Counted from the first letter of the stretch, positions 1 to 10,314 are shown. The stretch is DNA of 64,000 nt from Nematostella vectensis (GCF_932526225.1 NC_064035.1:2501-66500); one strand, 5' to 3'. Translations and numbers: made by a program. Notes: generated from the letters alone by a model not told the origin.

Positions 1-1822
1 TAACCACCCAAAGTTGGTACCATGTTCCATATTTTAGGCCATTTTTTCGACCCCTTAAATTCAACCAAATCGGCTCAAATTTGGTCAGCGGCATTCTTTT
101 AGCATGACTAACAATGTCCTTGAAGGATTTTTTAAAATATTTTTTTTTGGCGATTTTAGAAAATAAAAAAAAGTATTGCGCAATATATGCAAATGAGGTA
201 TTTTTGAACTCAGAAAAATCCGGGCAACAATAATGTGTAATCGGTTTTTCCATATCTATTTTCCTTGACGTTTTATAAGCTAACGTCTGTTTGCTTACTT
301 TGACCTCAAATTGTTCCAGGGATGTTGGTTCTGTTAATTTTCCCTTTCAGCACAGTAAGTTTGAGCGAAATCGGTTGAAATTTGACTGATTTAGGGAAAA
401 AAATTCTAAAAAATCAGCGTTTCTATGGAAACGTCCGAAAGTTGGTACGTGTTGTCTAGTCGTTATGCGCCACACGCACACTAAGTTTGATAGAATTTGC
501 ATTTATATTGACAAAGTTACAGAAAGTCGTTTTTTTCAACTTTTGGCGACTTGTAACACCATTAAATATTCGTCTGTTTTCCATCCTGTCGGACTAACTG
601 TTGTAGCCCAGCCGAGCGTCTATCCACCCATCTAGTTAGTTTTGGGATTGAGTCACTTTGCACTGATATATACTCTTTTGAAATTGAGTCCGGTGCCTAC
701 TTTGGACCACCATAACTTTGTAACCACGCATTCAAATGACAAACGCTTTGGTGAGTTGCGAGACCTATCAACATACTATAGAACTGTAATAGAGCGCACT
801 TGCGCCAAGCAAAAGTACGTCTGCTACAAACGCTCAAACTTCCAAAAAAATCACTTTTTTCATTTTCACCTTGATTTACCTTGCTGAACCTTCTAGAGCT
901 TTTATTTAATTCCTTTAATCTTTTAGTATGTTAGTAAGGCACGTCTCAGCTATTTGCAAATGATCAGTGATTTCAAAAAAACATTTTTAACAAGAAGTTA
1001 TAAGGCCTTAAACTTTGAAAAAATGACCCATTTTCATCTTCGTCAAAAATCATCCAATCGCTTTGAAACTCATACACTGGTTAGACACTAGCAAGAGTGA
1101 TATACAACCAAAATATGAGATAAATGTTATGGGAAAAAATTTTGAGATTTTTAGGTTGAAATGTTTTGTCTTTTAAAAAAATCTTGAAAATAGCAAATCA
1201 AAAACTGTCGATGCGGTGTGCATTGGCAGCTCTAGTACTCTCTGTCCACCAAGTTTCGTTGCTTTACTCCTTAAATTAACGGAGTTATTAATTTTTTTGT
1301 AGTTTTTACCCCCAAACCCTAGGGTATTGCTTACTCGAGTTTCCGTGACGTGTAACACCATTAAAAACGCGTTCTCCTTCAATCTTCACGGGAAACTTTT
1401 TGTAGCCCGGACGTTTCGGCCTACTCCCACATGGTTAGTTTGGGGACTTACCAACTTTTCTACGGAGATATTTTGATCCAAACATGGGTTTGCAGCCGAG
1501 TTTGGAGCCTCATACCTTTGTAACCAAGCCTTTAATTGGAAAACAGATTGCAAGTGGTTGTAGTGTGATAACTGGTGTTTAGCATATTGGAAACCGTCTT
1601 TCAACTCAAGCCTTCATTTTGCTTAAAAAAAGCTTTAAAAATGGCAAAGTTGTCCCTCCTATAACTTTTTTGTTCAAACGTCAAAGGGCAAGCAATCAAC
1701 ATATGTTATGTGTCGAACAGCTGTTTGTTGTGTCCTATAATATCGCTTGATTTGGTCAAAGAACCAGGGAGTTATGGATTTTTAAGTGAAAATTTTACAA
1801 AAGTACCTACCTTCAAAAATCA
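1..1822. other. Gene-free left part of the composite repeat
   Basis: AT-rich sequence without a plausible gene. The recurring theme GTAACACCATTAAA (about 550 and 1350) suggests old internal duplication. An RFX X-box-like palindrome GTTTCTATGGAAAC lies at 419-432 and again in copy 2 at 10737-10750. The short open frames at 642, 1173 and 1386 have no recognisable domain. Their counterparts in copy 2 change length or content, so I do not call them genes. Confidence 0.6.
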
Positions 1823-2792
1823 TCTATTTAAGGTGACAAAATCGAATATTTTGTAGAACATATGTATAGGTGATTCGTAGAGAACTCCTTGGGGTACATC
1901 ACTATGTTGTTTGTTTTTGAAAATATTGTAACCAAAAATCAAAAATCTAGTATAAGTTTAGAGCTAAATATCTCTATAACGTTGCCATGGAAACCAGGGA
2001 ATTTTGTGCAAGCATCATTATCTTATGCCGGGCTATCTACCCTGTTAGTTTGGTGTAGATCGAAGTTGGTGCGACGAAGATACAGCGAGTTATATCTAGT
2101 AACTCACCACATACCTTGGAATAACCTTTATTTAAGGTGCCCCAACACGATACTTTGTAGAACAAATGTACTAGTGATTTGTTGCACAGGTCTTGAACTA
2201 TTGCACTGTGTTGTTAGATTTTGAAAAAAATTATTTTTAAAATCACATACTTTGGCTAAGTTTAAGGTAGCACATCTCAGCAGGGTTACCATGGATACCA
2301 ACAATTTGCACCTTGTCATGTAGGCCGTTATCTCGTGTACACGCTGTGTAAGTATGGTGGTGATTGATGCAGGGCAACATTTTTTCCACCAACCCTAAAC
2401 ACCCCTCTATAGGGAAAACTACCACCAACCTTGAAATATCCACTACTTAAGGTGTCACAACAGGATATTTTGTAGAACAGATGTATTGGTGATTTGTTGC
2501 AGAGACCTTGAGGTACCTCACTGTTTCATTTGTTTTTGAAAAGATGTCAACTAAATATGACAAACATTGGCTTAATTCAAGGTAAAATAGCTCAGCCGGG
2601 TTACCATGGAAACCAAAAATTGACACGTCAAAATCGTTTCCATTTATTGGGCTATCAACCCTGATAGTTCGATTAAGTTTGTATTTAAATCAACTAAGAT
2701 ACAGCGATTCTTGTAGACCCATAAATAGTATGATTTTTAGGGAAATTTTAGTGAGGTGCCTAGTCCGACACCCAAAATTTGAAAATTCAGTG
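1823..2792 (+). repeat. ~300 bp 'TTTAAGGTGTCAC' modules
   Basis: A diverged module recurs roughly every 300-315 bp. Its core reads TTTAAGGTG(T/C)C-CAA, then a stretch with TTTTGTAGAACA, then GATTTGTTGCAGAG and CTTGAGGTA. Starts are near 1823, 2128 and 2442 here, and near 4839, 5153, 6587 and 6903 further along copy 1. Copy 2 has the equivalents near 12140, 12445, 12762, 16156 and 16473. Each module ends near an X-box-like palindrome, for example GTTGCCATGGAAAC at 1981-1994, GTTACCATGGATAC at 2285-2298 and GTTACCATGGAAAC at 2600-2613. Confidence 0.7.
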
Positions 2793-4621
2793 GTCACCAT
2801 AGCAACACTCCACAACAGTGAATGACACGTTAAAACTCTTCTCAACTATTGGGCTATCACCTCTAGTAGTTTGGTTAAGTTTGTATTTAATCCAACTAAG
2901 ATACAGCGATTCTTGGAAGGTCAAAAATAGTATGATTTTTCATAAAATTTCCAGTCAATATACCCATAAAGTGGGTCTCCAAGAATCGCCATAACTCCGT
3001 CGCATTATATGCGATCTAGACCAAACTGCAGGAAGTGATAGCTGAATAGCTGACAACGATTTCAAAATGTCATTCATGGTTGTGGAGTGTTGTTATGGCA
3101 ACCAGTGAAGGCTCAAACTCAGCCAAAACCGTATTTTTTTGGTATATCTTCACTTACTTTGAAAATTCACTGGTTACCATGGCAACACTCCACAACAGTG
3201 AATGACACGCCAAAACTCTTCTCAACTATTGGGCTATCACCTCTGGTGGTTTGGTTAAGTTTCGATATAATGCGACGAAGATACATCGATTCTTGGAGGG
3301 TCATAAATGGTATGCTTTTTCATGAAATTTCCAGTCAATATACCCATTAAATGGGTCTCCAAGAATCGCCATAACTCGGTTGCATTAGCTTCGATCTAGA
3401 TCAACCTCCAGGAGGTGGTAGATGAATAGCTGACAACAATTTTGTCGTGTCCGTCATGGTTGTGAGGTGTTGCTATGGCAACCTGTGAAGGCTCAAACTT
3501 ACCCAAAAACCTTAATTTTTGGTACATTTACTCCTACTTTGAAAAATCAGTGGTCACCATAGCAACACTCCACAACAGTAAATGACACGCCAAAACTCTT
3601 CTCAACTATTGGGCTATCACCTCTGGTGGTTTGGTTAAGTTTCGATATAATGCGACGAAGATACATCGATTCTTGGAGGGTCATAAATGGTATGCTTTTT
3701 CATGAAATTTCCAGTCAATATACCCATTAAATGGGTCTCCAAGAATCGCCATAACTCGGTTGCATTAGCTTCGATCTAGATCAACCTCCAGGAGGTGGTA
3801 GATGAATAGCTGACAACAATTTGGTCGTGTCAGTCATGGTTGTGAGGTGTTGCTATGGCAACCTGTGAAGGCTCAAACTTACCCAAAAACCTTAATTTTT
3901 GGTACATTTACTCCTACTTTGAAAAATCAGTGGTCACCATAGCAACACTCCACAACAGTAAATGACACGCCAAAACTCTTCTCAACTATTGGGCTATCAC
4001 CTCTGGTGGTTTGGTTAAGTTTCGATATAATGCGACGAAGATACATCGATTCTTGGAGGGTCATAAATGGTATGCTTTTTCATGAAATTTCCAGTCAATA
4101 TACCCATAAAGTGGGTCTCCAAGAATCGCCATAACTCGGTTGCATTACCTTCGATCTGGATTAAACTCCAGGAGGTGATAGACGAATAGCTGACAACGAT
4201 TTTGTTGTGTCAGTTATGGTTGTGGAGTGTTGCTATGGCAACCTGTGAAAACTCAAACTCAGCCGAAACCGTATTTTTTGGTAGATCTTCACTTACTTTG
4301 AAAATTCACCGGTTACGATAGCAACACTTCAGAACAGTGAATGACACGCTAAAACTCTTCTCAACTATTGGGCTATCACCTCTGGTGGTTTGGTTAAGTT
4401 TCGATATAATGCGACGAAGATACATCGATTCTTGGAGGGTCATAAATGGTATGCTTTTTCATGAAATTTCCAGTCAATATACCCATTAAATGGGTCTCCA
4501 AGAATCGCCATAACTCGGTTGCATTACCTTCGATCTGAATCAAACACCAGGAGGTGATAGACGAATAGCTGACAACGATTTTGGCGTGTCAGTCATGGTT
4601 GTGGGGTGTTGCTATGGCAAC
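2793..4621 (+). repeat. Tandem array of five 310 bp fold-back modules (period ~380 bp)
   Basis: Five modules lie at 2793-3102, 3173-3482, 3553-3862, 3933-4242 and 4312-4621, each exactly 310 bp and separated by ~70 bp linkers. Each is a long imperfect inverted repeat. The left half, from GTCACCATAGCAAC through CGATTCTTGGAG, reappears in reverse complement as CTCCAAGAATCG through GTTGCTATGGCAAC. The arms are ~145 bp around a ~20 bp centre. The arms agree at roughly two-thirds to three-quarters of positions by eye. Both termini resemble the RFX X-box. The architecture is that of a fold-back or MITE-like element that has become a tandem satellite. Confidence 0.8.
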
Positions 4622-5310
4622 CTGTGAATTTTCAAATCTACCTTAGAATCTCCACTCTTGGGTACATATACAGTAATCTTGCGGCTACAAGGCAACCTCC
4701 ACGTTTAAGTAAGGGACCAATGATGCACATAGGCATCATTAGCACCTACTTGGCTCTGAGCCTACCAAGTTTGGTTCTTTGTATCCTTAAACTGTCCGAG
4801 TTATGACCGGTAAGACACCACCTACCTTGGTTTATTGGCTATTTAAGGTGTCACAATAGAATTTTTTGTAGAACACATGTATATGGGATTTGTTGCAGAG
4901 GCATTGAGGTATCATCCTGTGTAGTTGGTTTTTAAAAAATTTGCACCCAAATCTATCAATGTTGGCCAAGTTCAAGGCATTATATCTTATCACGGTTACC
5001 ATGGATACCAAATCTTGACACATTGATGTAAAGCACATTATCTCTGCTATCAGGTTTGCAAGTATGATGGTGATTGATGGACAGGAACATTTTATGCACC
5101 AGCCCCAAACACAACTATATAGAGAAATTCACCACTTACCTTAGAATATGCACTACTTAAGGTGTCACAACAGGATATTTTGTAGAACAAATGTATTGGT
5201 GATTTGTTGCAGAGGCCTTGAGGAATCTTACGGTTTTGTTTGTTTTTTAAAAAAAATGAAACAAAATATGACAAAAATTGACTGAACGCAAGGTAAGATA
5301 TCTCACCAGG
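4622..5310 (+). repeat. 689 bp inter-module segment, first occurrence
   Basis: This segment is present at 4622-5310, 6371-7059 and, in copy 2, 15942-16630, always between fold-back modules. The first two are offset by 1,749 bp, so copy 1 has an internal tandem duplication that includes the neighbouring modules. The segment contains two TTTAAGGTGTCAC modules and the X-box-like GTTACCATGGATAC at 4995-5008. The 66-residue open frame beginning at the preceding X-box occurs in all three but has no recognisable domain. Confidence 0.7.
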
Positions 5311-6370
5311 GTTACCATGGAAACCGACACTTGACACGTCAAAACTTTTGTCCACTATTGGGCTATCACTTCTGGTGGTTTGGTTAAGTTTCGATATAAT
5401 GCGACGAAGATACATCGATTCTTGGAGGGTCATAAATGGTATGCTTTTTCATGAAATTTCCAGTCAATATACCCATAAACTGGGTCTCCAAGAATCGCCA
5501 TAACTCGGTTGCATTACCTTCGATCTATATCAAACTCCAGAAGGTGATAGATGAATAGCTGGCAACGATTTTGGCGTGTCACTCATGGTTATGGGGTGTT
5601 GCTATGGTAACCTGTGAATGCTCAAACTTACCCAAAAACCTTAATTTTTGGTACATTTACCCCTACTTTGAAAATTCAGTGGTCACCATAGCAACACTCC
5701 ACAACAGTAAATGACACGCCAAAACTCTTGTCAACTATTGGGCTATCACCTCTGGTGGTTTGGTTAAGTTTCGATATAATGCGACGAAGATACATCGATT
5801 CTTTGAGGGTCATATATGGTATGCTTTTTCATGAAATTTCCAGTCAATATACCCATAAAGTGGGTCTCCAAGAATCGCCATAACTCGGTTGCATTACCTT
5901 CGATCTAAATCAAACACCAGGAGGTGATAGATGAATAGCTAACAACGATTTTGGCGAGTCCGTCATGGTTGTTGGGTGTTGCTATGGCAACCTGTGAAGG
6001 CTCAAACTCAGCCGAAACCGTATTTTTTGGTAGATCTTCACTTACTTTGAAAATTCACTGGTTACCATAGCAACACTTCAGAACACTGCATGACACGCCA
6101 AAACTCTTCTCAACTATTGGGCTATCACCTCTAGTACTTTGGTTAAGTTCAGATATAATGCGACAAAGATACATCGATTCTTGGAGGGTCATAAATTATA
6201 TGCTTTTTCATGAAATTTCCAGTCAATATACACATTAAATGGGTCTCCAAGAATCGCCATAACTCGATTGCATTAACTTCGATCTGAATCAAACTCCAGG
6301 TGGTGATAGATGAATAGCTAACAACGATTTTGGCGTGTCAGTCATGGTTGTGGGGTGTTGCTATGGCAAC
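5311..6370 (+). repeat. Three further fold-back modules in copy 1
   Basis: Modules lie at 5311-5611 (301 bp, with a more diverged left arm beginning GTTACCATGGAAAC), 5682-5991 (310 bp) and 6061-6370 (310 bp). Outer palindromes include GTTGCTATGGTAAC at 5598-5611 and GTTACCATAGCAAC at 6061-6074. The arrangement matches the 2793-4621 array. Confidence 0.75.
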
Positions 6371-7059
6371 CTGTGAATTTTCAAATCTACCTTAGAATCT
6401 CCATTCTTGGGTACATATACAGTAATCTTGCGGCTACAAGGCAGCCTCCACGTTCAAGTAAGGGACCAATTGAGCACATAGGCATCATTAGCACCTACTT
6501 GGCTCTGAGCCTACCAAGTTTGGTCTTTTGTATCCTTAAACTGTCCGAGTTATGACCGGTAACACACCACCTACCTTGGTTTATTGGCTATTTAAGGTGT
6601 CACAATAGAATTTTTTGTAGAACACATGTATTTGGGATTTGTTGCAGAGGCATTGAGGTATCATCCTGTGTAGTTGGTTTTTAAAAAAATTTGCACCCAA
6701 ATCTATCAATGTTGGCCAAGTTCAAGGCATTATATCTTATCACGGTTACCATGGATACCAAATCTTGACACATTGTTGTGAAGCACATTATCCCTGCTAT
6801 CAGGTTTGCAAGTATGATGGTGATTGATGGACAGGAACATTTTTTGCACCAGCCCCAAACACAACTATATAGAGAAATTCTCCACTTACCTTAGAATATG
6901 CACTACTTAAGGTGTCACAACAGGATATTTTGTAAAACAAATGTATTAGTGATTTGTTGCAGAGGCCTTGAGGAATCTTACTGTTTTGTTTGTTTTAAAA
7001 AAAAATGTAACAAAATATGACAAAAATTGACTGAACGCAAGGTAGAATATCTCACTAGG
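6371..7059 (+). repeat. 689 bp inter-module segment, second occurrence
   Basis: A near copy of 4622-5310 displaced by 1,749 bp. It carries GTTACCATGGATAC at 6745-6758 and two TTTAAGGTGTCAC modules. No gene is seen. Confidence 0.7.
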
Positions 7060-7554
7060 GTTACCATGGAAACCAACACTTGACACGCCAAAACTTTTGT
7101 CAGCTATTGGGCTGTCAGCTCTGATAGTTTGATTGAGTTTGAAAGCAATTCCACAAAGATACAGCGATTCTTGGAAGGGCCAAAATTGTATGCAAAATGA
7201 CCCCATTCTCCTGGGGGGTCAGTTTTTTGGATTTTGAACGTCTTGTTCTCCCTGAAATATTCAAGTACAGGCTCTTATCTTATAAATTTGCTATCTGCTA
7301 TTGCGGCTCTTTACTTTTGTGTAGATTGATGGTCCTAGACATCTTTTTTGGCACGATACAGAGCTTCAAACCTACGTGCATTCGTGAAAAATAGGGGGGT
7401 GCCCAGTCAAGATACCCAAATAGTGGGTCTCCAAGAATCACTATAACTCCGTTGCATTAACTGCGATCGAGACCAAACTGCAGGAGGTGATAGCCCAATA
7501 GCTGACAATGATTTTGACGTGTCATTCATGGTTGTGGGGTGTTGCTATGGCAAC
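7060..7554 (+). repeat. Long-loop fold-back module (495 bp), copy 1
   Basis: The arms match the 310 bp modules: GTTACCATGGAAAC on the left, GTTGCTATGGCAAC at 7541-7554 on the right, and GCGATTCTTGG paired with CCAAGAATC. The centre holds about 200 bp absent from the short modules (about 7198-7398). It may be closer to an ancestral element from which the short forms arose by internal deletion. The loop contains a 16-base near-match to U6 snRNA at 7348-7363. The open frame through the loop has no known domain. Confidence 0.65.
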
Positions 7555-7739
7555 CAGTGAGATTTCAAATCTAGCTGAAAACCTCAATTTTTGGGTACAT
7601 ATACCGTAATTTTAAGACTAAAGGACAGCCTCCAGTCTTGAACAAGTGACAGATTGAGCACATAGCCATCATCAGCACCTATCAGGCTCTGTCCCTACCA
7701 AGTTTGGTTGCTTGATTCCCTAAACTGACCCATTAACCC
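7555..7739. other. Linker with the empty LINE target site
   Basis: No gene. It contains the uninterrupted sequence ATACCGTAAT-TTTAAGACTA around 7610/7611. In copy 2 the same sequence is split by the LINE at 17181-21494. Confidence 0.75.
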
Positions 7740-8470
7740 TTACCCCCTTACCCCCTTATCTTGTATACGACGCCATAATGTCGGGGGTAAGCCACATATG
7801 CAATGATTTCTCCATACCTCAACGCATAAAAAAGTTTTTTCGCGAGCGTGAACTTCGCGAATATTGGTCAGAATGCCTCAAACTTGGCACAAAATCGTTA
7901 AACCTGAGTTAGGAAAGTACCCTTAACCCCAAACTTCGTATACGACGCGAAAATGTCGGGGGTAAGCCACATATGCAATGATTTCTCCATACCTCAACGC
8001 ATAAAAAAGTTTTTTCGCGAGCGTAGACTTTGCTAGAGTTGATCAGATTGCCTCAAACTTGAGATAGAAGCACCCTACACTCTTCAACTAAGCCTTAAAC
8101 CCGAGTTGAGGGCCCCAGAACCCTTAACCCCATGCTTAAACCGTGGTTAAGGGTCCCAGAACCCTTAACCCCATGCTTAAACACGAGATAAGTGCACCAG
8201 AACTCTTGAATCAAGTCAGGAACCTAAGTAAAGGACACCCTTACCCTTCAAGGAAGCCTCAAACCTGAGTTAAGTGCACCCTTACCCTTAAACCATGAGT
8301 TAGGAAAGTGCCCTTAACCCCAAACTTCGTATACGACGCCATAATGTCGGGGGTAAGCCACATATGCAATGATTTCTCCATACCTCAACGCATAAAAAAG
8401 TTTTTTCGCGAGCGTAAACTTCGCTAAAGTCGATCAGATTGCCTCAAACTTGAGATAGAAGCACCCTACA
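7740..8470 (+). repeat. ~100 bp GTATACGACG repeats, three copies
   Basis: A core of ~100 bp begins GTATACGACG, continues TGTCGGGGGTAAGCCAC and ends at TTTTTTCGCGAGCG. It occurs at about 7763-7862, 7938-8036 and 8329-8425. Copy 2 has two, at about 21646-21745 and 21821-21920. Between them lie stretches of CCCTTAACCCC-like text resembling degenerate telomeric repeat. Confidence 0.75.
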
Positions 8471-8940
8471 CCCTTCAACTAAGCTTTAAACCCGAGTTAA
8501 GGGCCCCAGAACCCTTAACCCCATGCTTAAACCCGAGTTAAGGGCCCCAGAACCCTTAACCCCATGCTTAAACCCGACTTAAGGGCCCCAGAACCCTTAA
8601 CCCCATGCTTAAACCCGAGTTAAGGGCCCCAGAACCCTTCAACCCATGCTTAAACCCAAGTAAAGGGCCCCAGAACCCTTCACCCTATGCTTAAACCCGA
8701 GTTAAGGGCCCTAGAACCCTTAATCCCATGCTTAAACCCGACTTAAGGGCCCCAGAACACTTAACCCCATGCTTAAACCCGAGTTAAGGGCCCCAGAACC
8801 CTTAATCCCATGCTTAAACCCAAGTAAAGGGCCCCAGAACCCTTAACCCTATGCTTAAACACGTGTTGCAGCCCCCCCTGACCCTTAACCCGAGGCTTAA
8901 ACCCACGTCGAAACCCCCCTTACCCTTAATCTCATGCTTA
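8471..8940 (+). repeat. ~40 bp telomere-like degenerate tandem repeats
   Basis: About ten consecutive ~40 bp units share the core ATGCTTAAACCCGAGTTAAG followed by GGCCCCAGAACCCTTAACCC. Less regular versions begin near 8085. CCCTTAACCC is one insertion away from CCCTAACCC, so this block may derive from telomeric DNA. No gene. Confidence 0.8.
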
Positions 8941-8997
8941 AACATCGCCAGAGACTAAGTGCCCAGTGGCACTTAGAAAAAATTTCGGCGGTCGATC

Positions 8998-9190
8998 TCC
9001 ACCTCGGCCCACAGTCAAATTCCACCAAAAAACGGTCAAATTCCATATTTTGTCGGTCGAATTCCACCAAAAACGGTCAAATTCCACCACTTTCGGTCAA
9101 ATTCCACCATCCCGGTCAAATTCCACTATCTTGGTGGAATTTGACCGAAAATTCGGTCAAATTCCACCTAATTTCGGTCAAATTCCACCG
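8998..9190 (+). repeat. ~20 bp GGTCAAATTCCACC repeats with one inverted copy
   Basis: GGTCAAATTCCACC or close variants recur every ~20-25 bp, for example near 9014, 9034, 9075, 9095, 9115 and 9175. One copy is inverted at 9133-9149. With the following direct copy it forms a perfect 36 bp palindrome at 9133-9168 (17 bp arms, AA centre). A related copy, GGTCGAATTCCACC, lies beyond the telomeric array at 9487-9500, so the telomeric tract is embedded in this family. Confidence 0.85.
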
Positions 9191-9199
9191 GGATGATAG

Positions 9200-9476
9200 C
9201 CCTAACCCTAACCCTAACCCTAACCCTAACCCTAACCCTAACCCTAACCCTAACCCTAACCCTAACCCTAACCCTAACCCTAACCCTAACCCTAACCCTA
9301 ACCCTAACCCTAACCCTAACCCTAACCCTAACCCTAACCCTAACCCTAACCCTAACCCTAACCCTAACCCTAACCCTAACCCTAACCCTAACCCTAACCC
9401 TAACCCTAACCCTAACCCTAACCCTAACCCTAACCCTAACCCTAACCCTAACCCTAACCCTAACCCTAACCCTAAC
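9200..9476 (+). repeat. Perfect (CCCTAA)n interstitial telomeric tract
   Basis: 277 bp, about 46 uninterrupted CCCTAA units with no sequence variants that I can see. The C-rich strand reads left to right, which is the orientation expected if the chromosome end lay to the left. It has more than 54 kb of sequence to its right and at least 9.2 kb to its left, so it is interstitial in this assembly. TTAGGG is the common metazoan telomere repeat. The repeat is open in several frames, giving meaningless NPNP or LTLT translations. Confidence 0.97.
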
Positions 9477-9976
9477 TATCAGAATCGGTCGAATTCCACC
9501 AAATTATCCTGGAGTTCAGGGGTTAATCTAACCCAGAAGTCCTGGTCGCATTGACATGCGGGAGGTGTCATATGAACGGGCTACATTCGGTCTACAACAT
9601 ATCCGGGGGGCAGTTCGGTACATGCACCCCCTGGATTTGGCTAAGATTCTAAAAACAGTCGTTTTTCCACCTCCGACCTTTAAGGCGTGCCCCCCCGGCC
9701 CCTGGGGGGGTGTGAAAGATCTATCATAGTCAAAGGGTAGTACTCGAAGAGTAGTTGCTTAACCTCGCTCCCCAGGTCTTAACCCTGACCCTTTGACCGG
9801 CGAATCTGACTTCACCCTTCATACCCCATACTTCTCTTGTACCACATAGGGGACCTAAATATGAGATTAACTATAAAGATAGAATATTTCTTAATTCTTG
9901 TTCGATCTGGACAAATGAGGTATCGTTGGATTCATTAGGTCGAGTACATTACAACCATGTTGTTTGTTTTGAGATT

Positions 9977-9989
9977 TGACCTTTGACCT
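9977..9989 (-). promoter_or_regulatory. DR1-like nuclear-receptor site 1
   Basis: TGACCTTTGACCT, the complement of AGGTCAAAGGTCA, is the textbook direct repeat with one-base spacing bound by RXR/HNF4/COUP-type receptors. There is no nearby gene, so a regulatory role is only a possibility. Confidence 0.3.
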
Positions 9990-10131
9990 TTTTTTATGAA
10001 GGTTTCAATTTTCAGGGGTTTTTACTGAAATATTGTGTCGCTAATAAGTTTTGAACGCGACAAGCTATTAACAAGCGGTAAACGATATATGAAAGTGCTT
10101 GTCAAGATCTATTCAACGGTGTATTGCACTT

Positions 10132-10144
10132 TGACCTTTGACCT
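10132..10144 (-). promoter_or_regulatory. DR1-like nuclear-receptor site 2
   Basis: An identical TGACCTTTGACCT, 155 bp after the first. It may be a remnant of an old local duplication instead of a functional pair. Confidence 0.3.
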
Positions 10145-10314
10145 GTTTTGAAGGAGTTATTATTTTTTCAAAAAAAAAATTTGACTTTTTAAAAAAAATC
10201 ATAGATTTGTAGGAAAAATAGCTGTGAGCTTCAGCTATACGGCAAATCAACAGCAATAGAATGAACTTTATTTTACTAGAATAGCGTTTGAATATCTTGA
10301 GAATTCTGGCCTTG

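Larger units (their letters stand above)
1..8213 (+). repeat. Composite subtelomere-like repeat, copy 1
   Basis: This block is repeated in direct orientation from 10315 onward. The first bases (TAACCACCCAAAGTTGG) recur at 10315, and similarity continues to 8213 here and 22035 there. The offset is about 10,317 bp through the first 3.4 kb and then shrinks because the internal fold-back modules differ in number. The two copies differ by scattered substitutions and small indels. The block starts at or before the window edge. It contains no credible gene: all reading frames are short and full of low-complexity translation. It looks like subtelomeric or pericentromeric satellite DNA, and the subtelomeric reading is favoured by the telomeric repeat at 9200. 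Confidence 0.85.
9477..10314. other. Gene-free stretch between composite copies
   Basis: No credible gene. The first half is GC-richer and has a C7/G7 inverted repeat at 9690-9710 (loop GGCCCCT). The second half is AT-rich and holds two identical TGACCTTTGACCT sites. Whether this stretch belongs to the repeated unit cannot be judged, because the window starts at the matching point and copy 2 ends before it. Confidence 0.6.

Noticed and set aside
4606-4806. A 66-residue frame found three times (also near 6355 and 15926)
   Set aside because: It starts inside the X-box palindrome and its recurrence is explained by duplication of the 689 bp segment. No domain and no conserved regulatory context.
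7837-7865. TTCGCGA repeats as a functional palindromic site
   Set aside because: The second half-site is mutated (TTCGCTAAAG) in the other copies of the same repeat, so the symmetry is not maintained.
8471-8940. A CRISPR-like array, because ~40 bp units repeat regularly
   Set aside because: There are no unique spacers between repeats, the units are contiguous and degenerate, and the context is eukaryotic.
8934-9554. Open frames reading NPNPNP and LTLTLT through the telomeric tract
   Set aside because: A 6 bp repeat without stop codons is open in several frames. This is low-complexity translation and not a gene.
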